This document shows, one piece after another, positions 54,635-62,943 of a DNA stretch of 64,000 bases. The position numbers and the translations under genes are program-made. Source of the stretch: Tunturibacter empetritectus (GTDB lineage: Bacteria > Acidobacteriota > Terriglobia > Terriglobales > Acidobacteriaceae); contig NZ_CP132932.1 of NCBI RefSeq assembly GCF_040358985.1, positions 2,418,001 through 2,482,000 of the forward strand, written 5' to 3'. The notes beneath the pieces were generated by a model. That model saw only the letters and a program-made list of their open reading frames with translations. It ran no database searches and was not told the DNA's origin. Each line of letters opens with the position of its first letter. Position 1 is the first letter of the stretch.

Positions 54635-55549
54635 CTAAGAAGCAAACTGGCGACGATACTGACCAGGCGTAAGCCCTCGACGAGCTTTGAAGATCTGGGT
54701 GAAGTGAGCCTGGCTTGCAAACCCACACTCGCTCGCGATATCGATCAGACGGGGAGCTTTGTCGCGCAGCAGGCTTTCCGCCTTTGCCACACGCAGTTCG
54801 AGCAGGTACTGATGCGGGGTCATACCAGTAGACGCACGGAAGGAGCGCAAAAGATGCGTCGAGCTGTAGTTTGCTTCGCGTGCCATCGCTGCTAGCGATA
54901 TGTCACGATGCAAGTTACTTTCCATCCAATCACGAAGACGCCTTAGCAGTCGGGGATGCATCACGGGAGCTGCGGGAGCCTGTGGGACAGACTTGCTGGA
55001 TGCAAGGGCAAGATAACGGCTGACAAGAGCCTGTACAAGGGATTCCGCATACATGCGTCCCGCGAGACCACCAGCTTCCATCTCCTCCGATAGCAGGTTG
55101 ACGATATGTTCGGTGGCGCGGTCGCGTATACCGGTTTTGAAGAGCAACTCGGGCATTTGTCCCTTGCGCTCTTCCATCGCGATCGCCTGCACGACTGCGT
55201 CTTCGACCGCACAGCTGATGAGTTCGGAAGAGGAGCACAGCCGCACCGCCGGAATCGTTCCGAGAGGAACTAGCGTAAGCGCGCCGGGCGCTTTTGTGAA
55301 CGGCAGCACACCTCCATGGGCGGTCTTGCCTTCAAAGATGGCAGGACGCTTTCCTAATGCGGAGATCAGATGCCAGCGGCTGACGCCGAGCGGCCGTTCT
55401 CCCGGCGTCATGGCATGCTTCTCGATAAAGAAGCCCTTCCAAGGGAGTGACTCGCTGGTCCCGAGCATTTGTGCGCCGGAGGGGATCAGGCCGACAAGCT
55501 GCGAAGGTTTGCGCCCTGCCATATCCATGCAACTTAGATGCGTTCGCAT
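54635..55549 (-). CDS. AraC-family transcriptional regulator
   Basis: 304 residues with the C-terminal double HTH of AraC proteins: MESNLHRDISLAAMAREANYSSTHLLRSF (about 213-241) and LRDKAPRLIDIASECGFASQAHFTQIFK (about 256-284), ending RRGLTPGQYRRQF. The N-terminal part (about 1-200) is a cupin-like sensing domain without clear metal-binding His pairs. It lies upstream of the broken NmrA-like gene and is flanked on both sides by copies of the NmrA promoter region in inverted orientation. It likely controls the NmrA-like gene, as AraC/NAD-reductase pairs are common. Since the target is broken, its present role is unclear. Confidence 0.9.
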   Translation of the reverse strand: MRTHLSCMDMAGRKPSQLVGLIPSGAQMLGTSESLPWKGFFIEKHAMTPGERPLGVSRWHLISALGKRPAIFEGKTAHGGVLPFTKAPGALTLVPLGTIPAVRLCSSSELISCAVEDAVVQAIAMEERKGQMPELLFKTGIRDRATEHIVNLLSEEMEAGGLAGRMYAESLVQALVSRYLALASSKSVPQAPAAPVMHPRLLRRLRDWMESNLHRDISLAAMAREANYSSTHLLRSFRASTGMTPHQYLLELRVAKAESLLRDKAPRLIDIASECGFASQAHFTQIFKARRGLTPGQYRRQFAS

Positions 55550-55584
55550 ATCGTTCGACTCACCTGCGAGATCCTGTGACGAGA

Positions 55585-55680
55585 TTCTGTAAAGATCGCA
55601 GCTTTACAAAAGATCATTATGGAATTCCTGGCTACATTCAGAGAGGAAACATCATTGCCATCACAAGGACATTCTGAATT
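55585..55680 (+). repeat. Inverted partial copy of NmrA promoter and start
   Basis: This stretch reads GTAAAGATCGCAGCTTTAC (dyad at 55589-55607) and then a segment that translates to FTKDHYGIPGYIQRGNIIAIT. The minus strand before the NmrA-like gene translates to FTKNYSRHCVYPQRGGNMIAIT with the matching dyad at 54443-54461. Here the start codon is ATC and the frame ends at once in ACATTCTGA. So about 90 bases are duplicated as an inverted repeat flanking the AraC gene. It now lies just upstream of the glycosyltransferase. Confidence 0.65.
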
Positions 55681-55723
55681 TACGAACACTCAGAGCCTTC
55701 TATACTCGCCTGCTGAAAATAGC

Positions 55724-55747
55724 CGGCACATAACGTCGGCACATAAC
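55724..55747 (+). repeat. Direct repeat CGGCACATAAC before glycosyltransferase
   Basis: CGGCACATAAC at 55724-55734 and 55737-55747, a 13-base period, just upstream of the ribosome site AGGAGAGG (55749-55756) and the GTG start at 55762. It could be an activator or repressor site, or a slippage duplication. Confidence 0.5.
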
Positions 55748-55761
55748 TAGGAGAGGTATTA

Positions 55762-57042
55762 GTGAAGATCGGTTTTATAGCTTATCCCGCCTCCGGGCAT
55801 CTGTATCCGATGACGGCCCTCGCACGCAAACTACAAGCGCGGGGTCATGAAGTGATTTGCATCGGTGTTCCGGATACCGAGTCTGCCATTCGGGCTGCAG
55901 GATTGACCTTTATCCCTTATTGCGAACAAGAATTTCCCTCGGGATCGCTGGCTGAAGCCTATGCTCCGATAGCGAAGATGCATGGTATGAAGGTTGTGAC
56001 CTATACATGCGAGAAAGTGTTCGCGCCTCTCGCCCGGGCAGCTTTCAAGAATCTTCCACGGATATTGCAAGACACAGGCATTGAAGCTCTGGTAATGGAT
56101 CCCATTCACTTCTTCCTTGAACTGGTTCCCATCAACATGAGCATCCCTTATGTCCAGGTCTGCTGCGCCTTACATCTTGACGCATCAGGAACGACGCCCC
56201 CATTTATCTTCAACTGGCCACACGAGACCACCCCGGAGGCGGTGAGCAGGAACGTCGAAGGAGTACATCAGGTCGTTCAGACACTCTCGCAGGTACTGAT
56301 CGAGGCGACGCACTACGCCGACAGCGCCGGTCTTCGAAGCGCTTGGCAGGAGCCTGGATCAACCCAGTCCAAGCTTGCTGTCATTACACAGACGCCGAAA
56401 GAGTTCGACTTCCCCGGCATCCCGTGGCCTTCCCAATTTCACTATGCCGGACCGCTTCACGATGACGAAGGCCGTGAGCCTGTAGCTTTTCCTTGGGAAA
56501 AATTAAATGGCAAGCCTCTGATCTACGCCTCATTGGGAACCCTGGTCAACGGATTGGACCATGCCTATAAGGCGATACTTGAAGCTGCCGAAAAACTTCA
56601 AGAGGTTCAGCTTGTTCTTTCAGTTGGACTGTCCATCAATCCCGATGATCTGCGGCCAACTCCACCGGACGCAATCATCGTTCGCGCCGCCCCTCAACTG
56701 CAACTCTTGAAGCGTGCCGCACTTTGTATAACCCATGCAGGACTAAATACAACCCTTGAAGCGTTGGCCCAGGGAGTACCAATGGTCGCTGTTCCAATCG
56801 GCTATGACCAGCCCGGTGTGGCTGCCAGAATCGAGTATCACAGAGTAGGGAGATCTCTGGAGATTGCGGCGCTTACAAGGGAAAACATGTTAGAGGCGAT
56901 CCGGGAAGTGCTTAAGAATTGGAGTTACCGCGCAAGAGCCCGTTACTTCCAAAAGGTTATAAAACGAACCCGCGGATTGGAAGTCGCTGCCGACCGAATT
57001 GAGGAGGCATTCAAAACTGGAACGATCTTCCCTCCGATCTAA
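55762..57042 (+). CDS. GT1 glycosyltransferase, CrtX/MGT-like
   Basis: UDP-sugar-dependent glycosyltransferase of the GT-B fold, 426 residues, close in form to zeaxanthin glucosyltransferase (CrtX) and macrolide glycosyltransferases. The N-terminal acceptor domain starts MKIGFIAYPASGHLYPMTALA. The donor-domain signature is LCITHAGLNTTLEALAQG followed by VPMVAVPIGYDQPGVAARI (about 328-365). GTG start with AGGAGAGG six bases before it. No carotenoid synthesis gene is in the window, so the acceptor (a carotenoid, sterol-like lipid or antibiotic) is unknown. It follows the inverted copy of the NmrA promoter and may be expressed from it. Confidence 0.85.
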   Translation: MKIGFIAYPASGHLYPMTALARKLQARGHEVICIGVPDTESAIRAAGLTFIPYCEQEFPSGSLAEAYAPIAKMHGMKVVTYTCEKVFAPLARAAFKNLPRILQDTGIEALVMDPIHFFLELVPINMSIPYVQVCCALHLDASGTTPPFIFNWPHETTPEAVSRNVEGVHQVVQTLSQVLIEATHYADSAGLRSAWQEPGSTQSKLAVITQTPKEFDFPGIPWPSQFHYAGPLHDDEGREPVAFPWEKLNGKPLIYASLGTLVNGLDHAYKAILEAAEKLQEVQLVLSVGLSINPDDLRPTPPDAIIVRAAPQLQLLKRAALCITHAGLNTTLEALAQGVPMVAVPIGYDQPGVAARIEYHRVGRSLEIAALTRENMLEAIREVLKNWSYRARARYFQKVIKRTRGLEVAADRIEEAFKTGTIFPPI

Positions 57043-57678
57043 GCAGAAGTGTTGGTTCAATTTCATGAAGAAGGCCGGTCCCCAGACCGCACGACGCGGA
57101 TTGCAGCTGCGAATGAGTTCTTCCCTAAGGAATTTATGTTGTATGTATTGGAACGCCAAATTCAACTAGTAAGGATGCCGCTCTGATCATCTGTACGGTT
57201 ATGTGATGGTGCTGACGCGCAATAAAGCGGATGTAGAAGATCTGGTACGGGAGAAAGGAAGTTTACGCCTCCTGGCACGACGTTCACGGTTTCACCCGTC
57301 ATGCTTGACCGGATTGATACCTACCCGGACACACTTCGTGCGCACTCCGGTCCTCTCATGCACTTCATCGTCAGCGGCCACTTGCGTGATCAACTAGATA
57401 GCAGCTATTTATCAACTGTACCTATTCTGTGACAGTGATTTAGCGCTGATAGGCACCCTAAGGACAGTTATTGTGGTCTTTTCGCGCTCTCGATTTTGAC
57501 TTGGTTTACCCCTGAGACCTCTGCCCATTGTCGGCAGACGTCGTGCCTCGGCGTTTGATGGTGCTCAGACCGCTGCAGTCCTCGAACCAGGGTGCGTTAT
57601 CCCTTCGTATAGCCAAACCGCGGAGTTCCACGTTAATCGCTAGGGTTTGGCCAATGCAACTTCCAGCCAACTGCATGG
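57043..57678. other. Non-coding stretch, 636 bases, mostly decayed
   Basis: Between the glycosyltransferase and the SDR stop. It contains the possible sigma-factor scrap at 57185-57253. After it an open stretch reads VMLDRIDTYPDTLRAHSG... without a recognised family. Nothing else convincing is present; it looks like gene remains. Confidence 0.4.
57185..57253 (+). pseudogene. Possible ECF sigma-70 region 2 scrap
   Basis: The plus frame reads DHLYGYVMVLTRNKADVEDL and then VRE. This resembles the region 2.1-2.2 block of ECF sigma factors (LYxxALxLTxNxADAEDLVQE). There is no start before it, and the frame after it shows no sigma helices. If real, it is only a fragment. Confidence 0.4.
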
Positions 57679-58680
57679 CTAGACGTTATTGGCACTGTCA
57701 CCACCTGTTACATCGTAGGTCGCGCCTGAAACCATTCGCGCCGCGTCGGATGCAAGGAATACGACGACGGGCGACATCTCTGCCGGATCGATCCACGGCA
57801 CACCGAGAATTGATTTGCTCTGTAGCACTTTGCGAGCCGCTTCTTCGTCCACGGCTTTGTCGCCCGTTGGCGTGCGTCCCGCCATCTGCAGAGCTTGCTC
57901 ATATCGTTCCTCATGGCGCGTGAGCGGTGTATCGATGAGTCCTGGCACAAGGCAATTAACGGTGACGCCATGCGGCCCCAGTTCCATCGCTGCAGACTTC
58001 ATCAAGCCAATAATGCCCCATTTCGATGCCGAATAAGCCGACCCGTTCAAGGTGCCATGCCTTCCCTGAGTCGATGTCGTCATGATGATCCGGCCGTGCT
58101 CCTGCTGCACCATGTACGGCGCAAAGGCACGGAGCGCATTGGCTGTGCCCGTCAAATTGACGTCGATCTGGATATGCCAGTCAGGATCTTCCATCTGAAG
58201 TAGTGGACGGAACGCCTGGATACCAGCGTTGGCAAACAGAATGTCAATGCGGCCAAACTCTGCGTGGATCTTCTCCGCGGCAATGCGCAGTGCGGGAAGG
58301 TCGCGCTGGTCCAGCACAAAGCTTTTCCACTGTACGCCTTCGCTCTTAACCATCTCACCGGTCTGATCGAGTTCGGCGCGGCTAGCAGGTTCTACTCCTG
58401 AACGCGGATCGACGACGGCACAGATGTCGATTCCAACCACGTGAGCTCCGCTGTTCGCCAAGGCTAAGGCTACAGCGCGCCCAATTCCGCGTGCCGCTCC
58501 AGTGACTACAGCTACTCTCCCATTGAGAATACGTCCCCAAGGTTCTGTCTTCATTTGTGTCATCTGCCCCTCCGTGTTTTGTGCGAGTGAAATCCCGCTC
58601 AATGCTGCTGAACCGGCTGCGAGAAAAAACCGGCGCGATACGATCGCCGTTGCTGACTCTTGCTTTCCACTTGATGGCAT
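57679..58680 (-). CDS. SDR-family oxidoreductase with TAT-like leader
   Basis: Short-chain dehydrogenase/reductase, 333 residues from ATG 58680 (GGAGG six bases upstream). It opens with a leader SRRFFLAAGSAALSGISLAQ, unusual for an SDR and TAT-like (SRRFF). The Rossmann motif TGAARGIG begins at about residue 60, NAG at about 151, and the catalytic triad is Ser203, Tyr216 and Lys220 (YSASK). The acidic DIC at the end of strand 2 (about Asp85) suggests NAD rather than NADP. Last gene of the five-gene minus-strand operon; 48 bases separate it from the cupin gene. An export leader on a nicotinamide enzyme implies co-export with its cofactor, or a decayed signal. The substrate is unknown. Confidence 0.88.
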   Translation of the reverse strand: MPSSGKQESATAIVSRRFFLAAGSAALSGISLAQNTEGQMTQMKTEPWGRILNGRVAVVTGAARGIGRAVALALANSGAHVVGIDICAVVDPRSGVEPASRAELDQTGEMVKSEGVQWKSFVLDQRDLPALRIAAEKIHAEFGRIDILFANAGIQAFRPLLQMEDPDWHIQIDVNLTGTANALRAFAPYMVQQEHGRIIMTTSTQGRHGTLNGSAYSASKWGIIGLMKSAAMELGPHGVTVNCLVPGLIDTPLTRHEERYEQALQMAGRTPTGDKAVDEEAARKVLQSKSILGVPWIDPAEMSPVVVFLASDAARMVSGATYDVTGGDSANNV

Positions 58681-58728
58681 AAGTACCTCCACTGTCTTTC
58701 ATTAACGGTTCGGTTGAGCAGATATGAT

Positions 58729-59190
58729 TCAGTACTCCGCCTTTTCGCCTGCCGCAGGAACTGAGGTCGGAACGCCTAGGGTGCCGGCATACGTGATGAG
58801 CAGCACGGTGGGTTCATCACCCGACTCGCCTCGATGCACATCATGCACGGATTCTCCTACCGCTTGTCCCTGATGAACAACCTGTGTCTTGCCGCTAGCC
58901 TTGTCATGCAGCGTAAGAGTGCCTGAAAGCACGTAGACGGCATTTGGGAATGGATGGGTGTGCCACGGCAGGACGGTGTGTGGTGCGATGGTCAGCTTGA
59001 TCGTCGTGAGTTGTGGCTGCCCCGTTGGGTAGTGTGTATAGGGCTGGCCGTTCCACGATTGGGTTGTTTGCAGCAGGATTTCGCGGTGACCGCTTGCAAC
59101 GCTACTCGCGTGGGTTTGAGCGAGCACGGCTGTCAAAGATGCTCCGGTGACGATAGTGGCAATTCGAATACTGTGATATTTGGAAAGCAT
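58729..59190 (-). CDS. Secreted cupin-domain protein
   Basis: 153 residues from ATG 59190 (GGAGA upstream), with signal peptide (MLSKYHSIRIATIVTGASLTAVLAQ...). One cupin fold: LPWHTHPFPNAVYVLSGTLTL gives the first metal motif (HxH...E replaced by N/Y), and GQAVGESVHDVHRGESGDEPTVLLITYAG the second, with His. Small secreted cupins of this kind are common beside oxidoreductases. Fourth gene of the operon, 53 bases after the sorbosone-dehydrogenase-like gene. Function unknown; metal binding probable. Confidence 0.8.
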   Translation of the reverse strand: MLSKYHSIRIATIVTGASLTAVLAQTHASSVASGHREILLQTTQSWNGQPYTHYPTGQPQLTTIKLTIAPHTVLPWHTHPFPNAVYVLSGTLTLHDKASGKTQVVHQGQAVGESVHDVHRGESGDEPTVLLITYAGTLGVPTSVPAAGEKAEY

Positions 59191-59243
59191 GTCGGTTGTC
59201 TCCATTTGGGATAAGGGTCTGCTCGAAACTCGGCACGGTCTGG

Positions 59244-60629
59244 CTATTTGTCGGTGTACGATATGCGCCAGACGCTGCGAGAGCCGTCATCTGTCACATA
59301 GAGAGCGCCATCATGACCTACTGCTACTCCCACTGGGCGACCCCAGACCTGCCCGTCTGCGGTGACGAATCCGGTAAGAAAGTCCTCGTACTCGCCAGTG
59401 GCTTTGCCGTTCCGTATGGGAATTCGGATCACTTCATAGCCCCCGCGCTTCGCTCGGTTCCAGGACCCGTGCTCGGCCGCGAATCCGTCGCCGTCGTATT
59501 CGGAGGGGAAGGTGGATTTGTTGATGGGATAGAAGGTCATTCCGAGTGAGGCCATATGAGGTTGAACCAGGACATCGGGGGTGATGACTTTGGACTTGAG
59601 TTCAGGGTGTGTGCCCATAAGTCGCGGATCCTGATGTCCACCCATATAGAACCAGGGCCAGCCATAGAAGCCGCCTTCCTTCACTGAAGTCACGTAGTCT
59701 GGAACGAGATTGTTTCCCAAGGCGTCACGCTCGTTCGTGGAGCACCAGAGTTGACCGGTAACAGAGTTTATTGCCTCGCCAACGCAGTTACGAATACCGT
59801 AAGCGTACACTTCGACAAATTTGCCCTTTGGGGTGTACTCCAACACGTCCGCCCGATGAAACTCGTTGGGATGGGTGTCAGGGTCGTCGGCATTCGATCC
59901 ACTTCCAACGGACACGAGCATCTCCTTGCCGTTGGGAGAGAAGACGACATCTCTCGTCCAGTGACCACCGCCACGCAGTTGAGCATAGCCGGGAAGATCG
60001 GGCACGATTGTCTCGGGCGCCTTAGCAGCCTTCAGATCTCCGGATTTATAGGCGAATCGAATGATGGTCGTGGCGTTTCCGACGTAGATCCAGTGAGGAT
60101 TCGCGCCAGCGGGATAAAACGCAATGCCAAAGGGATGATCGAGGCCCGTAACGTAGGTGCTGATGGTGGCTACCTTACCCGCATTCGTCACGCCACGCAG
60201 CACCATTATAGAGCCAGCCTGCGAGTCCGCTACGAAGAGATCACCATTCGGTGCAGTATGAATGATGCGTGGCATCACGAAGGTTCCAGACGTGGGCGCG
60301 TGCGTCTCTTTCTTATTTTCGGAGCGCTGCATAGGAGTGGCCGCGTCACCGCCCGCATAGAGTTGAACCGTAAAACCGGCTGGGGCAATGGGCCACGCGC
60401 CCTCCGGCCTTTGAACAAGAGAGGGGCCGTTGTCGACAGACTCAGACGGTTTCGGCTCTGGCAGATCTGCCACAGTGATCTTTCGCCGGACACCCGGCTT
60501 CTGCTGAGTGTAGTCGGCTAAGGCGGCCTGACCGGTGATCGTCTTCTGAGCTTGCAGCGCAGAATGAAGAAACGTGGTGAAGGCGAGAAGGGTTAATACG
60601 GGGAATTTCGCTAAGTGTAAGCCGGTCAT
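59244..60629 (-). CDS. Sorbosone/PQQ-type sugar dehydrogenase-like protein
   Basis: Secreted six-bladed propeller of the sorbosone/glucose dehydrogenase (PQQ, AA12-like) family. ATG 60629 is preferred (GGAGATG 8-12 bases upstream), giving about 461 residues with a leader ending LQAQ. Family blocks: GAWPIAPAGFTVQLYAGG, MPRIIHTAPNGDLFVADSQAG, ITTYVTGLDHPFGIAFYP-like strand (ISTYVTGLDHPFGIAFYPAG), RDVVFSPNGKEMLVSVGSGSN, CVGEAINSVTGQLWCSTNERD and, near the end, GRPVGVAVGHDGALYVTDDGS. No cytochrome c domain (CxxCH) is present, unlike many relatives. It would oxidise a sugar or similar compound in the periplasm if PQQ is available; no pqq genes are in the window. Third gene of the operon. Confidence 0.85.
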   Translation of the reverse strand: MTGLHLAKFPVLTLLAFTTFLHSALQAQKTITGQAALADYTQQKPGVRRKITVADLPEPKPSESVDNGPSLVQRPEGAWPIAPAGFTVQLYAGGDAATPMQRSENKKETHAPTSGTFVMPRIIHTAPNGDLFVADSQAGSIMVLRGVTNAGKVATISTYVTGLDHPFGIAFYPAGANPHWIYVGNATTIIRFAYKSGDLKAAKAPETIVPDLPGYAQLRGGGHWTRDVVFSPNGKEMLVSVGSGSNADDPDTHPNEFHRADVLEYTPKGKFVEVYAYGIRNCVGEAINSVTGQLWCSTNERDALGNNLVPDYVTSVKEGGFYGWPWFYMGGHQDPRLMGTHPELKSKVITPDVLVQPHMASLGMTFYPINKSTFPSEYDGDGFAAEHGSWNRAKRGGYEVIRIPIRNGKATGEYEDFLTGFVTADGQVWGRPVGVAVGHDGALYVTDDGSRSVWRISYTDK

Positions 60630-60690
60630 AATTTTCATCTCCAGGTGTGGCGAAAATCGATCGTGCAATGGCTTAGTAGTGGGCAGTCCT

Positions 60691-61584
60691 TCAACCACGA
60701 AGACTTGCGGGAGCATGGCTTACAGCGGCCAACTTGTCGTACGCGGCTTGGGAAAGTTCAAGACCCGCAGCAGCGATATTCTCCTCCAGGTGCTTGACCG
60801 AGGACGTTCCAGGAATAGGCAGGATCAGTTTGGAACGCTTGAGTAGCCACGCCAATGCGACCTGCAAGGGAGTCACGTCAAGATCGTTTGCAACCTTCTT
60901 GATGGCGTCATGTGCCTCCTTCGCTTGACCGAGCGGAGCCCAAGGAAGGAAAGCGATGTTGCTCTGCTCACAGTAATCGACAATGAAGTCCGATTCCCGG
61001 TCAGCAAAGCTGTAGCGATTCTGCACAGATACGATCGGAACTATTCTGCGCGCTCTTTCAATGTGCTCGCGGGTTACATTCGAGAGCGCGACATGGCGAA
61101 TCTTGTCCTGCTCGCGCAGTCTGGCCAGTGTTTCTACCGACGCCTCGAATGACACGGCATTATCGGGAGCGTGCAGTTGGTAAATGTCGATACGATCCAG
61201 ACGCAGGCGCTTCAGACTCCCCTCAAGTGCTTCGGTGAGATGTTCCGGGCTCGCATTGTGGGTCCATTGGCCCGGGCCTGGACGCTCCCATCCACCCTTG
61301 GTTGCGACCACTAATCCAGCCGGATATGGGTAGAGTGCCTCTGCGATCAACTCTTCGGAGGTGCCTGGTCCGTAGGAGTCGGCGGTATCAATCAGATTCA
61401 CTCCGAGTTCAATCGCCCGTCGGAGGGTCGCCATTGAAGCAGCTTTGTCCGGGGGAGATCCCCACGCGCCTGCCCCTGTGATCCGCATCGCTCCATAGCC
61501 TAGCCGGTTGACCGTAAGTTCGCCACCGATGGCAAATGTGCCTGCACCTGCGGCTGAAAGAATCTGTTCCTCATTCGTATTCAT
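60691..61584 (-). CDS. Aldo/keto reductase
   Basis: NADPH-dependent TIM-barrel oxidoreductase, 297 residues from ATG 61584 (AAGGAGC upstream); the frame is open further left but without family features. LGYGAMRITG starts the barrel, LIDTADSYGPGTSEELIAEAL holds the catalytic Asp and Tyr, VVATKGGW the Lys, and IDIYQLHAPD the His strand. ILPIPGTSSVKHLEENIAAA is the cofactor-binding end. Form resembles the YdbC/YajO-type reductases. Second gene of the operon, between a cupin and the sorbosone-dehydrogenase-like gene. Together with the SDR it suggests handling of reactive carbonyls or sugar aldehydes. Confidence 0.92.
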   Translation of the reverse strand: MNTNEEQILSAAGAGTFAIGGELTVNRLGYGAMRITGAGAWGSPPDKAASMATLRRAIELGVNLIDTADSYGPGTSEELIAEALYPYPAGLVVATKGGWERPGPGQWTHNASPEHLTEALEGSLKRLRLDRIDIYQLHAPDNAVSFEASVETLARLREQDKIRHVALSNVTREHIERARRIVPIVSVQNRYSFADRESDFIVDYCEQSNIAFLPWAPLGQAKEAHDAIKKVANDLDVTPLQVALAWLLKRSKLILPIPGTSSVKHLEENIAAAGLELSQAAYDKLAAVSHAPASLRG

Positions 61585-61642
61585 AAGACTGCTCCTTTTC
61601 GTGTTGAGAGTTTGGAATGTATTACCAGCCCACAGTTTGCGC

Positions 61643-62158
61643 TCAGGTGGCGGGCCAGAAATCGTCAGGCAGATTGACAACGATCGGCTCTGGCGTACTT
61701 CGGACAACGACCCATCGAAACGGGTGTTCCTTCGAAGGGTTGAGTTCCTGATGTGGCAACCAACTTGGCACATGGAGAAAGTCGCCCGCTCCAACAGTGG
61801 CCGAATGTTCTCCGAAATCGCCCCACCGTACAGTAGCTTCTCCTTCAAGGACGTAAACGACCGTGTCCTGTTCGCCGTGGTGGTGAATGCCGGTCTTCAC
61901 TAAAGGCTCGACCAAAAATATGCCTGCCCAGAGCGAGGAAACAATACCGTGGATCGCTGTAATGGCGGACATCCTTAGCGATCCTGATGTCTGCTGCGTT
62001 TCCGTGCTCAACTCAGCGGGATGCACAATGCTGATTGCTGAATTCGATCCCGTTTGAGATGCCGTCCGAATGGAGGCTCCCGCTGTCGGGTGAATGAGCG
62101 AATCTTCGAAATTGATTTCCATGTGGTCTTCATATTTCAGACAGTTTGCGATTGTCAT
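61643..62158 (-). CDS. Cupin-domain protein, first gene of TetR-linked operon
   Basis: 171 residues from ATG 62158; a second ATG at 62122 is also possible. One cupin domain: KTGIHHHGEQDTVVYVLEGEATVRWGD has the full first motif (HHH...E), and GDFLHVPSWLPHQELN the second with His. No leader. It ends FWPAT. Similar to ChrR- or quercetinase-like small cupins that bind iron, zinc or manganese. The 16-base palindrome at 62168-62183 lies only 9 bases upstream, so binding there would block transcription or initiation. The divergent TetR gene starts 164 bases away. Four further genes follow with gaps of about 50-60 bases. Confidence 0.82.
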   Translation of the reverse strand: MTIANCLKYEDHMEINFEDSLIHPTAGASIRTASQTGSNSAISIVHPAELSTETQQTSGSLRMSAITAIHGIVSSLWAGIFLVEPLVKTGIHHHGEQDTVVYVLEGEATVRWGDFGEHSATVGAGDFLHVPSWLPHQELNPSKEHPFRWVVVRSTPEPIVVNLPDDFWPAT

Positions 62159-62167
62159 CTTATGTAC

Positions 62168-62183
62168 TGTACTGTACAGTACA
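62168..62183. promoter_or_regulatory. Perfect palindrome, probable TetR operator
   Basis: TGTACTGTACAGTACA, 16 bases, with a further TGTAC at its left edge (62163-62167). It lies between the divergent cupin operon and the TetR gene, right before the cupin start. The size and place fit a TetR-type operator controlling the operon. Confidence 0.75.
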
Positions 62184-62322
62184 AATAAGATGCACTCAAG
62201 TTCGAATACGACGCACTAAAAATTCCCAGATGTGAACAAGAGTGGACGCATAAAATGTTGTTAATACAGGAGGATTCCGGCTATGGACCGCGTTGAAATA
62301 TTTATTCACGACAGGCAGATGA

Positions 62323-62943
62323 ATGCCTAGCAAACCATCGCGAGGAGAAGTTCGAAACAGCAAGCTCCAAAGAGTCGCGGCAGACCTGTTCCTAAAGCGC
62401 GGCTATGAGGGCGTCACCATCGACAAGATTGTCGAGGTGGCTGGCGGTTCGAAGAGCACGGTGTATAGCGAATTCGGTGGGAAGTGTGGGCTGTTCATCA
62501 GCAGTATCGAGAATCTGTGCCGCGAATCGAATGAGCCGCTCGCGAAGATCGATTACTCAGGATTGAATCTTGAAGAGAGCCTTAAGAAGCTCTCTTTTCA
62601 CATCCTGAAGCTCATCACCGCAAAACGGTCCGTGGAGCTTCACCGACTCGCCATCGGCGAGGCAGCGAACTGTCCCGAAGTAGGAGAGGCATGGTATACA
62701 CACGGTCCCGCCAGGACAGCTTCGTTCATACGATCTTTGTTGGAAAGTCGTCGTGAAGAGCTGCGAAAAACAACGATCCCAATTGATCGGATGGCGGTGA
62801 TCCTTCACGACTCATTGACAGGAGACGTCCTATACCGCCTGCTGGCAGGAGTCGGTAAGCATGAAAATGACGCGGAGCTTGAGCGATTGGCTTGCGCTGC
62901 AGTCGACGTCATTCTCGAGAACATCTGCAGCACTGTGCCCTAA
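62323..62943 (+). CDS. TetR/AcrR-family regulator
   Basis: 206 residues. The N-terminal HTH is LQRVAADLFLKRGYEGVTIDKIVEVAGGSKSTVYSEFGGKCGLF (about 15-58), the classic TetR/AcrR form. The C-terminal ligand domain (about 80-200; LHRLAIGEAANCPEVGEAWY) resembles the AefR-like TetR_C group. Divergent from the cupin-AKR-dehydrogenase-cupin-SDR operon with a perfect palindrome between. It most likely represses that operon and perhaps itself. The ligand is unknown. Confidence 0.92.
   Translation: MPSKPSRGEVRNSKLQRVAADLFLKRGYEGVTIDKIVEVAGGSKSTVYSEFGGKCGLFISSIENLCRESNEPLAKIDYSGLNLEESLKKLSFHILKLITAKRSVELHRLAIGEAANCPEVGEAWYTHGPARTASFIRSLLESRREELRKTTIPIDRMAVILHDSLTGDVLYRLLAGVGKHENDAELERLACAAVDVILENICSTVP

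Noticed and set aside
56329..56346. GAAGCGCTT inside the glycosyltransferase gene as a fifth LacI site
   Set aside because: Only part of the palindrome is present (CTTCGAAGCGCTTGG) and it lies in coding sequence.
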